Assembly: GCF_035195345.1 (NCBI RefSeq)
Contig: NZ_CP136574.1
Span: forward strand, 372,001-436,000
Origin: Flavobacterium sp.
Lineage (GTDB): Bacteria; Bacteroidota; Bacteroidia; Flavobacteriales; Flavobacteriaceae
DNA: 64,000 nt
Direction of reading: 5' to 3'
A program made the position numbers and the translations under genes. Below, piece by piece: positions 1-8,134 of this stretch. How positions within the stretch are numbered: the stretch's first letter is position 1; each line of letters starts with the position of its first letter. The notes under the pieces are model-generated. The model had not been told where the DNA came from. It saw only the letters and a list, made by a program, of their open reading frames with translations, and made no database searches.

Positions 1-111
1 ATCTATAATTCCAACTTTCTTACCTAAGCTAACTTCTTTGGCAATTGTGCCACTACAACCTAATTCTACATCATCTGGATGCGCTCCAAAAGCTAATATG
101 TCTAATTTCAT
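1..111 (-). CDS. bshB1: Bacillithiol biosynthesis deacetylase BshB1, N-terminal part
   Basis: The first 37 codons are present and the rest lies beyond the left edge. The peptide opens MKLDILAFGAHPDDVELGCS, with the AHPDD metal-binding motif of LmbE/PIG-L deacetylases near residue 10. In Bacteroidota this opening is typical of BshB1, which deacetylates GlcNAc-malate to GlcN-malate in bacillithiol synthesis in the cytoplasm. A bacilliredoxin-like ytxJ at 35.4-35.7 kb supports use of bacillithiol by this organism. Another LmbE-family deacetylase cannot be excluded from the N-terminus alone. Confidence 0.8.
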   Translation of the reverse strand, partial: MKLDILAFGAHPDDVELGCSGTIAKEVSLGKKVGIID

Positions 112-125
112 TTTTAAACTTTTAT

Positions 126-262
126 ATTTTTTAAACACATAGAATCATAGATTTTCTATGTGTTTATTTTAGTATTTTACTTAACATAGTTTACATAGTA
201 TTTCTATTGAACTATTTAAAATACAATGTCTTTTAAAATTTTCTATGTGCCTGTGTGTTTCA
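126..262. repeat. Degenerate intergenic repeat, copy A (CACATAGA type)
   Basis: The 154 bases between bshB1 and menF hold no gene. They carry the words ACACATAGA, ACATAG and CTATGTG several times. A perfect 11-bp inverted repeat pairs 133-143 with 155-165. The same words recur in other intergenic gaps of this window (about 6.8, 27.7, 29.1, 33.9, 34.2 and 35.7 kb), so this is a member of a dispersed repeat family rather than a simple terminator. Confidence 0.55.
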
Positions 263-265
263 TTT

Positions 266-1294
266 TTATTTTGAAACTAAAACATTTCGCATGGTCATGG
301 ATTTATTTTCGGTTTCAATGAATTCCTTTTCTGGTATACTATCTTTTGTAATACCACAACCAACATAAATATTCACAACATCATTTTCCACTTCTAAACA
401 GCGTAAATTTACAAATAAATCGGTTAGATTTTCTTTGTTATATTCACCTAAAAATCCAGCATAATATTTTCGATCATAACCTTCATTTTTCAGAATAAAA
501 TCAATTGCTCTCTCTTTAGGCAAACCACAAACGGCTGGGGTTGGATGTAGTGTTTGAATCAAATCATTTGCCTGAAAATCTGAAGTTAAATCGCCTCTAA
601 TGTACGATTTTAAATGTATTAAATTTCCAGCATTAACTGTTTCTACATCAGTAACTATAAGTTGTTTTACTTTATTTTTTACTTTAGTAGTAATATAATC
701 GGTTACAAATTGCTGTTCTTCGATTTCTTTGGTTGTCCAAATTACATTTTCGGAATACAATTGCGTTCCTGCCAAGGCCACTGTTTCAAATTGATCTTGA
801 TTAATTTTCACCAATTGTTCAGGTGTTGCTCCCATCCACAACCCTATTCTTGGATGAAAAAACAAAAAGCGAAAAGCGCTTGGATAAGTAGCTATCAAAT
901 TCTGAAACGTTGCTACAATTGAAATTTGTTTCTTCAAAACTATTTTACGTGACAAAACTACTTTATCAAATTTGTTCTTTTGAATTGCTTCAATTCCTTG
1001 AGAAACGAGCTTTTGAAAATCTTCATTCTCCTTATTTTCAAAAGTGCCATTTGGCGCTGTTATTTGTACAAATGTTTCAACAGTCCCTTGCGAAAAGGAA
1101 TTCCCTTCAAAAGGAATTACAACCTGATCTCCTTCGTAAAAAGGCATAAATACAAATCCCTCTTGATTGTAAAATTTGATTAGTTCGTTGGATTGTTGAA
1201 TGAGTAAATTCCAAATTGATTCATTTGGTTTTACATAGCAAACAAAAGGTTTTTGTGCTGATAAAAGTGTATTTATTTCTTCAATAACTTGCAT
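266..1294 (-). CDS. menF: Isochorismate synthase (chorismate-binding enzyme)
   Basis: The 342-residue protein has the chorismate-binding fold of MenF/EntC/TrpE. Family landmarks visible are GATPEQLV near residues 155-162, HPTPAVCGLPK at 250-260 and YYAGFLGEY at about 277-285. It converts chorismate to isochorismate, the first committed step of menaquinone synthesis. The ATG overlaps the stop of the upstream hotdog thioesterase by one base (TAATG), so the two are probably translationally coupled. The thioesterase and the menE and menC genes elsewhere in the window favour a menaquinone role over siderophore synthesis. It is somewhat shorter than E. coli MenF, as is common in Bacteroidota. Confidence 0.88.
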   Translation of the reverse strand: MQVIEEINTLLSAQKPFVCYVKPNESIWNLLIQQSNELIKFYNQEGFVFMPFYEGDQVVIPFEGNSFSQGTVETFVQITAPNGTFENKENEDFQKLVSQGIEAIQKNKFDKVVLSRKIVLKKQISIVATFQNLIATYPSAFRFLFFHPRIGLWMGATPEQLVKINQDQFETVALAGTQLYSENVIWTTKEIEEQQFVTDYITTKVKNKVKQLIVTDVETVNAGNLIHLKSYIRGDLTSDFQANDLIQTLHPTPAVCGLPKERAIDFILKNEGYDRKYYAGFLGEYNKENLTDLFVNLRCLEVENDVVNIYVGCGITKDSIPEKEFIETENKSMTMRNVLVSK

Positions 1295-1737
1295 TATTGT
1301 CTTCTTGATAAGACCATATTTGTCAATTTACAAAGCGAAATTAACTTGCCTTCTTCATCTACAATTCTAATTTCCCATAAATGAATACTAGCACCTTTAT
1401 GGATTATTTTAGCAGTTGCAGTCACCACGCCCTCACGCTTACTTTTCAAATGGTTGGCAGAAATTTCAATACCACGAACTTCTTGTTTTTCTGGATTTAC
1501 AAACATCAACGATGCAGCACTTCCTACACTTTCTGCTAGTGCTACCGTTGCCCCTCCATGCAATAATCCCATAGGCTGATGCACTCTTGGATTCACTGGC
1601 ATTGTAGCGGTTAGGAAATCTTCACCAGCATCCGTGTAAACGATATCTAGGGTATTCATTAAGGTATTTTTACTCCAATCATTGCACAATTGTAGCATTT
1701 TCTCTCTATTAAACATAGGAACTAAATTTTGGTGCAA
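1294..1737 (-). CDS. menI: PaaI-family hotdog thioesterase, probable DHNA-CoA hydrolase
   Basis: This 147-residue single hotdog-fold protein has the PaaI/MenI motif GLLHGGATVALAES at residues 57-70, with HGG at 60-62 and the likely catalytic Glu at 69. MenI removes CoA from 1,4-dihydroxy-2-naphthoyl-CoA in menaquinone synthesis. That assignment rests on its one-base overlap with the isochorismate synthase gene, because sequence alone only gives a generic acyl-CoA thioesterase. It is the upstream gene of the pair. A PaaI-type phenylacetyl-CoA thioesterase is the alternative, but no paa genes are nearby. Confidence 0.75.
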   Translation of the reverse strand: MHQNLVPMFNREKMLQLCNDWSKNTLMNTLDIVYTDAGEDFLTATMPVNPRVHQPMGLLHGGATVALAESVGSAASLMFVNPEKQEVRGIEISANHLKSKREGVVTATAKIIHKGASIHLWEIRIVDEEGKLISLCKLTNMVLSRRQ

Positions 1738-1828
1738 AAATAATCATTAAGCTAGAATATTTAATGCTATTTAACGTTTTAATTAGAAGTACTATTTTTT
1801 TATTAAAACTTTTTTGGAGTTTTGTATC

Positions 1829-2047
1829 TTATTCTTTGTCACTCATTTTAATCAGTAAATGATTCAATAATATTTGATATTTACTGATTTCTCTCAAAAT
1901 CACTTCATCAGTAGTAGCATCAATCATGTTATCTAAATCATCACTAACTTTAATCAACTTGATACTAGCTTCTGAATAATTTTGTAATGCCATATAATCT
2001 ATAATTAACTGAACATTCTTTTTTATTGCTATAAATTTATCTTCCAT
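1829..2047 (-). CDS. Hypothetical small helical protein
   Basis: The product is a 72-residue, probably all-helical, charged protein with no signal peptide or membrane segment. I do not recognise it. Its ATG lies three bases after the stop of the 183-residue gene upstream, so the two almost certainly form one transcription unit reading away from the Crp/Fnr gene. Codon use matches the neighbours. Its size, charge and coupling could fit a partner or immunity-type protein, but nothing in the sequence proves a function. Confidence 0.6.
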   Translation of the reverse strand: MEDKFIAIKKNVQLIIDYMALQNYSEASIKLIKVSDDLDNMIDATTDEVILREISKYQILLNHLLIKMSDKE

Positions 2048-2050
2048 CTT

Positions 2051-2602
2051 TTATTTTAATTCTTTTCTAATTTGATTCAAAGAAACATTAGTACTTATTA
2101 ATTTCTGAATTATATGCAATCTCACTTTTTCGATATCTTCAAAACAATAATATTTTGCCCAGGCATCAGAATCTAAAATTTCTTTGATTTGTCGAATTAC
2201 TTTTGCTGTTTCTGAAGCATTTCGTAAAAAAAAATTCCCATCGTAGTTGGTATTATTTTTGTGTTGAAACGTTACTTCTTTTGTATCGAAATTCACCTCA
2301 ATATAAAATAAATTATCGGTTTCGTTATTTGGATAAAAGTCAGTCCATTTAGCATAACCAATACGATTTTGACCATTGTTAATTTTTGTTCTTGAACTTG
2401 AAATCAATCGCCATCTACAATTTGCAGCTCTTCCCCAATGATTGGAACTACGATAAACACCTTCTTCTGTAAAACAATAACCACTACCCGATTTACTTTG
2501 GTAAGTCCAATCAATATTGGAAATAGTTGTAAGTTCTACTTCGGTAAACTCACAAAAAGTATGTTTGTGAAAATTGGTTTTATTGTATTTTTTTGAGGTC
2601 AT
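2051..2602 (-). CDS. Conserved-looking hypothetical protein (183 aa)
   Basis: This 183-residue soluble protein is rich in aromatic and polar residues in its first two thirds (WTYQSKSGSGYCF, SSNHWGRAANCRWRL, YAKWTDFYP), suggesting a beta-rich domain. It ends in a helical stretch that includes FEDIEKVRLHIIQKLI. It has no signal peptide and no catalytic signature I recognise. It is the first gene of a two-gene unit and diverges from the Crp/Fnr gene, with which it shares an 82-base intergenic region. Confidence 0.6.
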   Translation of the reverse strand: MTSKKYNKTNFHKHTFCEFTEVELTTISNIDWTYQSKSGSGYCFTEEGVYRSSNHWGRAANCRWRLISSSRTKINNGQNRIGYAKWTDFYPNNETDNLFYIEVNFDTKEVTFQHKNNTNYDGNFFLRNASETAKVIRQIKEILDSDAWAKYYCFEDIEKVRLHIIQKLISTNVSLNQIRKELK

Positions 2603-2639
2603 ATAATGTTGATTCGATTTCTTTGTAACAAAAGTAACA

Positions 2640-2669
2640 TTTGATTTTTAAAGATTCGTTGTATCTTTA
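2640..2669 (+). promoter_or_regulatory. Bacteroidota-type promoter of the Crp-tauE-blh operon
   Basis: TTTG at 2640-2643 is followed after 18 bases by TATCTTTA at 2662-2669. This matches the sigma-ABfr promoter pattern TTTG, 17-23 bases, TAnnTTTG with one mismatch. The predicted transcript starts a few bases before the ATG at 2685 and excludes the upstream TTG codon at 2679. Confidence 0.6.
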
Positions 2670-2684
2670 CAAAAAGGATTGCAA

Positions 2685-3317
2685 ATGAGAGATATTTTAG
2701 ACCAAGCATACAGCTATATTTTTGAAGAAGCTTTATTGGATGAAATTGCAAAAGTAGCGGTTTACAAAGAATTCAAAGCAGACGATTACCTAATTGAAAT
2801 TGGAGATTACATCAAAACCATGCCTCTTTTATTAACAGGAGCAATTAAAATATTGAGAGAAGATGAAAATGGTGATGAATTATTGTTATATTTCTTAGAA
2901 CGTGGCGATACATGTGCGATGACTTTAACTTGTTGCATGGGGCAATCGAAAAGTCGTATTCGTGCGATTGCCGAAACTGATGGAGCTATGCTAATGATTC
3001 CTGTAGAGAAAATGGAAGAATGGTTGACCAAATACAAAACCTGGAGAAACTTTGTTTTCGATAGTTACAATGTGCGTTTAAACGAAATGTTAGAAGCAAT
3101 TGACACCTTGGCTTTCATGAATTTAGATGAACGTTTGTACAAATATTTAACCGATAAAGCGAAAGTTATAGGCGATACCGAAATCAAAAATACGCATCAA
3201 GAAATTGCTTATGAAATGCATACTTCAAGAGTTGTAATTTCTCGATTATTAAAAGCTTTAGAACTAAACGGAAAAATCAAATTACACCGAAATAAAATTG
3301 AAATACTTCAATTCTAA
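2685..3317 (+). CDS. Crp/Fnr family transcriptional regulator
   Basis: The 210-residue protein has an N-terminal cyclic-nucleotide-binding-like beta-barrel (about residues 15-130) and a C-terminal winged helix-turn-helix (about 155-205, including the recognition-helix segment TSRVVISRLLKALE). I start it at the ATG at 2685, because the in-frame TTG at 2679 lies too close to the -7 box. The stop overlaps the ATG of the TauE gene by one base (TAATG). With the downstream MBL-rhodanese gene, this resembles sulfide/persulfide-responsive operons, so it probably regulates sulfur detoxification. It has no N-terminal Cys cluster of the classic FNR type, so a 4Fe-4S oxygen sensor is unlikely. Confidence 0.88.
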   Translation: MRDILDQAYSYIFEEALLDEIAKVAVYKEFKADDYLIEIGDYIKTMPLLLTGAIKILREDENGDELLLYFLERGDTCAMTLTCCMGQSKSRIRAIAETDGAMLMIPVEKMEEWLTKYKTWRNFVFDSYNVRLNEMLEAIDTLAFMNLDERLYKYLTDKAKVIGDTEIKNTHQEIAYEMHTSRVVISRLLKALELNGKIKLHRNKIEILQF

Positions 3318-4093
3318 TGGAGATTTTAGGCTACGTTGGCGCGTTATTTATAGGATTAGTTTTAGGACTTACAGGTGGTGGTGGTTCTATTTTAACCGTT
3401 CCTATTTTAGTCTATTTAATGAGTATAAGTCCAGTTACGGCAACGGCATATTCGTTATTTATTGTAGGAACTACATCAACTTTTGGAGCGATACAAAACT
3501 ACCGAAAAAATTTGGTAGACATCAAAAGCGGATTCCTATTTGCAATTCCGTCTTTCATAGCAGTGTATTTAACCCGAAAATATATTGTACCAAGAATTCC
3601 TGATATCATCCTAGAAGCACCAATTCTCATCACAAAAAACAGGTTTTTAATGCTGTTTTTTGCAGTAATTATGATTTTTGGGGCGCTTTCGGTATTAAAA
3701 AAGAAAAGTCAAGACACTACTGTGGAGGAAAAGAGAAATCTGATTTTAATTGGAATTCAAACCTTTATAATCGGAATCATTATCGGATTAGTAGGTGCAG
3801 GTGGCGGATTTTTAATCATTCCTGCGCTAATTTTGTTTGCCAAATTGCCTATGAAAAAAGCCGTTGGTACTTCCCTATTCATTATTGCTATGAACTCATT
3901 GGTAGGATTTACTGGTGATATGCAGAACTTGGTAATTGATTGGTTATTTTTATTAACCTTTTCAGCTATTTCAGTAGTTGGAATATTTATAGGTATGTAC
4001 CTTACAAAATATACGAATGAAAGCCAATTAAAAAAGATTTTTGCTTACTTTGTATTACTCATGGCTGCCATAATCTTGTTAAAAGAATCGTAA
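3317..4093 (+). CDS. TauE/SafE family sulfite/organosulfur exporter
   Basis: The 258-residue integral membrane protein has about eight predicted helices in two halves. Each half begins with the glycine-rich TSUP signature (GLVLGLTGGGGSILTVP near residue 12 and GIIIGLVGAGGGFLIIP near 150). Family members move sulfite, thiosulfate or sulfonates across the inner membrane. Its start codon overlaps the Crp/Fnr stop, and it is followed after 65 bases by an MBL-rhodanese gene. Staphylococcal cst operons also pair TauE with an MBL-rhodanese protein, so export of sulfite or thiosulfate from persulfide oxidation is the likely role. The true substrate is inferred. Confidence 0.88.
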   Translation: MEILGYVGALFIGLVLGLTGGGGSILTVPILVYLMSISPVTATAYSLFIVGTTSTFGAIQNYRKNLVDIKSGFLFAIPSFIAVYLTRKYIVPRIPDIILEAPILITKNRFLMLFFAVIMIFGALSVLKKKSQDTTVEEKRNLILIGIQTFIIGIIIGLVGAGGGFLIIPALILFAKLPMKKAVGTSLFIIAMNSLVGFTGDMQNLVIDWLFLLTFSAISVVGIFIGMYLTKYTNESQLKKIFAYFVLLMAAIILLKES

Positions 4094-4158
4094 ATGTAAC
4101 TTTAGGCACATAAAAATAAAATTTAGATAGTAAATTTGTAAAAATAAAATTTAAACAT

Positions 4159-5568
4159 ATGAAAATCGAACAAATATATACAGGCTGTATTGCTCACGCT
4201 GCTTATTACATTGAAAATAATGGAGAAGCCGCAATATTTGATCCTTTAAGAGAAGTACAACCTTATATTGATAGATCACAAAAAGATAATGCTAAAATTA
4301 AATATATATTTGAAACACACTTTCACGCAGATTTTGTTTCAGGTCATATCGATTTAGCAAAAAAAACAGCTGCGGAAATTATTTTTGGCCCTACAGCAAA
4401 ATGTGGGTACGATTGTACAACCGCAGAGGATAACCAAGAATATAAAGTAGGAAATTATACTATTAAAGTAATTCATACTCCTGGTCATACATTAGAAAGT
4501 ACTTGTTATTTACTTACTGATGAAAACGGAAAACAACATGGTATTATAACAGGTGACACTTTGTTTATTGGAGATGTGGGTCGCCCTGATTTAGCCCAAG
4601 CTTTAGTTGAAGATTTAACGCAGGATAAATTAGCGGGATATTTATTTGATTCGCTAAGAAATAAAATCATGCCTTTGAGTGATGATTTAATTGTTTATCC
4701 AAATCACGGTGCTGGAAGTGCTTGTGGTAAAAACATGAGTAAAGAAACAACAGATACTTTAGGAAATCAAAAAAAGACCAACTACGCTTTAAGAGCCGAC
4801 ATGACTAAAGAAGAATTTAAAGCGGAATTATTAGATGGTTTAACGCCACCTCCTGCTTATTTTCCTCAAAATGTGATGATGAATATTAACGGGTATGAAA
4901 GTTTAGACACGATATTAAAAAAAGGAGACACTCCTCTATCTCCAAAAGAGTTTGAAGCTATTGCCAACCAAACAGAAGCGTTGATATTAGATGTTAGAAA
5001 TGAAGCCGAATTTGTAAAAGAACATATTCCAAGCTCAATATTTATTGGTCTACATGGGCAATTTGCCCCATGGGTAGGTGCTTTAATTAGAGATACGAAA
5101 CAACCTATTTTATTGGTTACTCCAGAAGGTTTAGAAGTAGAAACCATTACAAGGCTATCACGTGTAGGATTTGACAACACACTTGGATACTTAAAAGGCG
5201 GTTTAACCGCATGGAAATCTGGAGGATTTGAAACGGATACAATAGACTCTATATCACCTGAAGTATTTGCTTCAAAATATGAAAACGCACTAGTTGTTGA
5301 TGCGAGAAAGCCAAGTGAATTTAAGGCTGAGCACGTTGAAAGTGCCGTAAATATTCCACTAGATTATGTTAACGAACAATTAGCAGAAATACCTAAAGAT
5401 GACACTTTCTTTTTACATTGCGCTGGAGGCTATCGTTCGGTAATTATGGCTTCTATCTTAAAAGCAAGAGGCTACCACAACATGATTAACGTGGAAAAAG
5501 GAATGGCAGGTATCAGAACTACTGATGTTCCATTAACTGCTTTTGTTTGCCCAAGTACCTTGAAATAA
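4159..5568 (+). CDS. MBL-fold persulfide dioxygenase-like protein with two rhodanese domains
   Basis: The 469-residue protein has a metallo-beta-lactamase domain (about 1-240) with the HxHxD metal motif H54-F-H56-A-D58 and H63, plus HTPGHT further on. This is the layout of ETHE1/CstB persulfide dioxygenases. Two rhodanese modules follow (about 255-360 and 370-465). Only the second has the active-site loop HCAGGYRS with Cys421. In the first, the corresponding loop reads LLVTPEGLE and lacks the cysteine, so it is probably structural. It likely oxidises glutathione- or bacillithiol-persulfide to sulfite and/or transfers sulfane sulfur to form thiosulfate. It is the last gene of the Crp-tauE operon. 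Confidence 0.85.
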   Translation: MKIEQIYTGCIAHAAYYIENNGEAAIFDPLREVQPYIDRSQKDNAKIKYIFETHFHADFVSGHIDLAKKTAAEIIFGPTAKCGYDCTTAEDNQEYKVGNYTIKVIHTPGHTLESTCYLLTDENGKQHGIITGDTLFIGDVGRPDLAQALVEDLTQDKLAGYLFDSLRNKIMPLSDDLIVYPNHGAGSACGKNMSKETTDTLGNQKKTNYALRADMTKEEFKAELLDGLTPPPAYFPQNVMMNINGYESLDTILKKGDTPLSPKEFEAIANQTEALILDVRNEAEFVKEHIPSSIFIGLHGQFAPWVGALIRDTKQPILLVTPEGLEVETITRLSRVGFDNTLGYLKGGLTAWKSGGFETDTIDSISPEVFASKYENALVVDARKPSEFKAEHVESAVNIPLDYVNEQLAEIPKDDTFFLHCAGGYRSVIMASILKARGYHNMINVEKGMAGIRTTDVPLTAFVCPSTLK

Positions 5569-5613
5569 ATTAGTTAAGAGAATATTATAAAGAACAATCC
5601 AAGTAGAATAATA

Positions 5614-5690
5614 ATAGCAAATTAAAAAAACACATAATTGGTTTAAATTAAATTTTACAATATTAATTGTTGTCTAATTTGCTATTTTTA
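5614..5690 (+). terminator. Possible long-loop terminator or regulatory stem
   Basis: ATAGCAAATTA at 5614-5624 pairs perfectly with TAATTTGCTAT at 5675-5685 across a 50-base loop that itself contains a small palindrome. The 3' arm is followed by a short T-rich run, and TATTTTTA (5683-5690) could also serve as the -7 box of the ybaB gene. It is ambiguous between a terminator of the sulfur operon and part of the ybaB leader. Confidence 0.35.
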
Positions 5691-5713
5691 CACCATATTT
5701 AAAAATAAAAAGT

Positions 5714-6037
5714 ATGTTTGGAGATATTATGGGCATGATGGGTAAAATTAAAGAAACCCAACAAAAAGTTGAAGAAACTAAAAAACGTTTAGACTTTGTT
5801 TTAATTGATGAAAAAAGTGCTGATGGCTTACTTGAAGTAACACTTACCGCTAACAGAAAAATTAAAAGCATTACCTTAAGTGATGATTTACTTCAAGATA
5901 AGGAAATGCTTGAAGATTATTTAGTTACTGTATTAAATAAAGCCATCGAAAAAGCTACAAATATCCATGAAACTGAATTAGCTGCAGTAGCTAAAGAAGG
6001 CATGCCAAACATTCCCGGAATGGATATGTTTAAATAA
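5714..6037 (+). CDS. YbaB/EbfC family nucleoid-associated protein
   Basis: This 107-residue cytoplasmic protein has the YbaB/EbfC fold. It has an N-terminal helix of the type MMGKIKETQQKVEETKKRL, a central beta sheet with the family pattern SADGLLEVTLTANRKIKSI, and a C-terminal helix ending in a Met/Pro-rich tail (GMPNIPGMDMF). Family members are dimers that bind and shape DNA with little sequence specificity. The usual dnaX-ybaB-recR arrangement is absent here. Its last 8 bases overlap the end of the convergent TauE gene. Confidence 0.9.
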   Translation: MFGDIMGMMGKIKETQQKVEETKKRLDFVLIDEKSADGLLEVTLTANRKIKSITLSDDLLQDKEMLEDYLVTVLNKAIEKATNIHETELAAVAKEGMPNIPGMDMFK

Positions 6038-6803
6038 CCCCCATTCCTAATCCAATTGCCACTAAAAGCAATAAAAAAGCAACAAACACTTGGAGAAATT
6101 TTAGGGTAACTTTCTTTAAAAGTTGGTTACCCAAATACGCTCCCGTGATTGCACAAAGCGTTGCAGATATTAGCAATACTTTATTTTCATACAACGTATA
6201 AGTCGTTATTTTTGAAGCATAAACACTCAATCGGGTAAAATCGATAAACATGGAAACTACAATTCCTGTAGCGATGAAGCTTTCTTTGGACAAACCAGCT
6301 TTAATCAAAAATGCACTTCGTAAAGCACCTTGATGCCCAGAAAGTCCACCAAAAAATCCGCTTAAAATTCCTCCTAAAGGTAATTTATCTTTTCCAAATT
6401 CTAATTTACTTAAAAACGGAATCAAGTCTAAAAGCGCAAAAAATATCAATAAAATCGTAATGATAAATTTCACAGGATAAACGTCTAAGTGTTTTCCAAA
6501 AAGAGAATAACTAAACAAAGGTTCTAAATCGGAAATTTGCAATAATAACCACGAACCTATCATAGCAGCAAAAATTGCTGGAATTCCGAATTTCAGTAAA
6601 ACTTCTTTATTAGCATGCTTACCTACTAAGAAAAACTTGAATAAATTATTCGCAAAATGTACAATTCCACACAAACCAATCGCAATATCAATAGGGAAAA
6701 ACAACATAAAAACTGGCGTTAACAAAGTTCCTAATCCAAATCCTGAGAAAAAAGTCAAGATAGCGGTTAAAAAGGCTACGATTGATATGATTATGATTTC
6801 CAT
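6030..6803 (-). CDS. TauE/SafE (TSUP) family membrane transporter, second copy
   Basis: The 257-residue protein has about eight predicted membrane helices and the TSUP repeat signatures FFSGFGLGTLLTPVFMLFFP near residue 18 and LGGILSGFFGGLSGHQGALR near 142. It is a different subfamily from the 3.3-kb paralogue, because the glycine-rich loops have Phe/His where that protein has GGGG. The substrate cannot be deduced. It is convergent with ybaB (8-base overlap) and its upstream gap is filled by a degenerate repeat. Confidence 0.85.
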   Translation of the reverse strand: MEIIIISIVAFLTAILTFFSGFGLGTLLTPVFMLFFPIDIAIGLCGIVHFANNLFKFFLVGKHANKEVLLKFGIPAIFAAMIGSWLLLQISDLEPLFSYSLFGKHLDVYPVKFIITILLIFFALLDLIPFLSKLEFGKDKLPLGGILSGFFGGLSGHQGALRSAFLIKAGLSKESFIATGIVVSMFIDFTRLSVYASKITTYTLYENKVLLISATLCAITGAYLGNQLLKKVTLKFLQVFVAFLLLLVAIGLGMGVI

Positions 6804-6807
6804 ATAT

Positions 6808-6956
6808 TATTCATAAAAAATTAAACACATGAGACACAATAGTTTTACTTTGTCGTAATTTTAAACGTTACACTTTTCATAGATAACAAAGAAAACTCGT
6901 TGTAACTCTTTTTTAACATTACAAATATTAAAAAAACTCTGTGTATCTCTGTGAAA
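6808..6956. repeat. Degenerate intergenic repeat, copy B
   Basis: This gap carries AAACACATGAGACACA, CACTTTTCATAGATAACA and CTCTGTGTATCTCTGTG. The first two words line up with copy F at 35.73-35.82 kb in the same order and spacing. No open reading frame of note is present. Confidence 0.55.
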
Positions 6957-7982
6957 CTAAAACGTTAGTTTAGAAAACACTTCCATCACATATTCATGCA
7001 TCACTTCTTTGTAATCTAAATGCGTTACAATTCTTAATTTTCCATGTCCCATCGAACTAATCGCAATCCCTTTTTGTTTCAATTTTTCCATGAAAAGTTT
7101 TTCATCTACAAAAGATTGTAATCCAAAAATCAAAATATTAGTTTCCACAGGTTCTACATTGGCAACCCAAGGCATTTGTTCTAATAAACTTCCTAATTCT
7201 TTCGCTCTTCTGTGGTCAATTTCTAAACGGCTGATGTTATTTTGTAACGCAAATAATCCAGCCGCAGCTAAATATCCTGATTGACGCATATTGCCACCAA
7301 AAATTTTTCTAATACGCAAAGCGCGTTTCATATCTTCCTTACTTCCCAATAAAACCGAACCTACTGGAGCACCCAATCCTTTTGATAAACAAACTGAAAT
7401 CGTATCAAACAATTCTCCAAACTGTTTTGGATGTTGTTTTTTTGCAATCAAAGCATTCCATAAACGGGCACCATCTAAATGGTATTTTAAATTATGGTCT
7501 AGACACACTTGTTTTATTTCTTGAAGCGGTTGAATGTCATAACAAGCACCACCTCCTTTATTGGTTGTGTTTTCAATACTTACTAACGATGTCAATGGCG
7601 TATGATAAAATTCAGGGTCATTTATGGCGTTTTTAACTAAATCGGCTGTTATCATACCACGATTTCCATCTACTAAACAGCACGAAACACCACTATTAAA
7701 AGAAGCTCCTCCTCCTTCATAATGATAAATATGAGAATATTTATCGCAAATTACTTGTTCGCCAGGCTGTGTATGCAATTTAATAGCTGTTTGATTTGCC
7801 ATAGTTCCCGAAGGAAAAAACAATGCCGCTTCCATTCCGAATAAATCTGCTAAGGTTTCCTCTAATTCATTGACTGTTGGGTCTTGTTTATATACATCAT
7901 CACCTACTTTTGCGTTAAACATCGTCTTTAACATCTCTACAGAAGGCTTCGTTACTGTATCACTTACTAAATTTATTTCCAT
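6957..7982 (-). CDS. Low-specificity L-threonine aldolase
   Basis: The 341-residue PLP-dependent fold-type I enzyme begins INLVSDTVTKPSVEML, the conserved start of the family. It contains the PLP lysine in SVCLSKGLGAPVGSVLLGS (near residue 200) and HLDGARLWNA at about 168-177. It cleaves L-threonine/allo-threonine to glycine and acetaldehyde, so it could feed glycine to the cleavage system whose T-protein gene is at 26.6 kb. It is transcribed divergently from prfB. A related beta-eliminating lyase is the less likely alternative. Confidence 0.9.
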   Translation of the reverse strand: MEINLVSDTVTKPSVEMLKTMFNAKVGDDVYKQDPTVNELEETLADLFGMEAALFFPSGTMANQTAIKLHTQPGEQVICDKYSHIYHYEGGGASFNSGVSCCLVDGNRGMITADLVKNAINDPEFYHTPLTSLVSIENTTNKGGGACYDIQPLQEIKQVCLDHNLKYHLDGARLWNALIAKKQHPKQFGELFDTISVCLSKGLGAPVGSVLLGSKEDMKRALRIRKIFGGNMRQSGYLAAAGLFALQNNISRLEIDHRRAKELGSLLEQMPWVANVEPVETNILIFGLQSFVDEKLFMEKLKQKGIAISSMGHGKLRIVTHLDYKEVMHEYVMEVFSKLTF

Positions 7983-8134
7983 ATATCAATTAGATACCTT
8001 ATTTTTGATAAAATTTTTAGGAGCTAATTCCCGCTATACATTGCAATCTTTTTATTTTTTTGATAAAAAACAAAAAGGATTTCAAGTGCTATCGGGGCTA
8101 GTACATCCCATTTCAAAACAAAACTACAATATTT

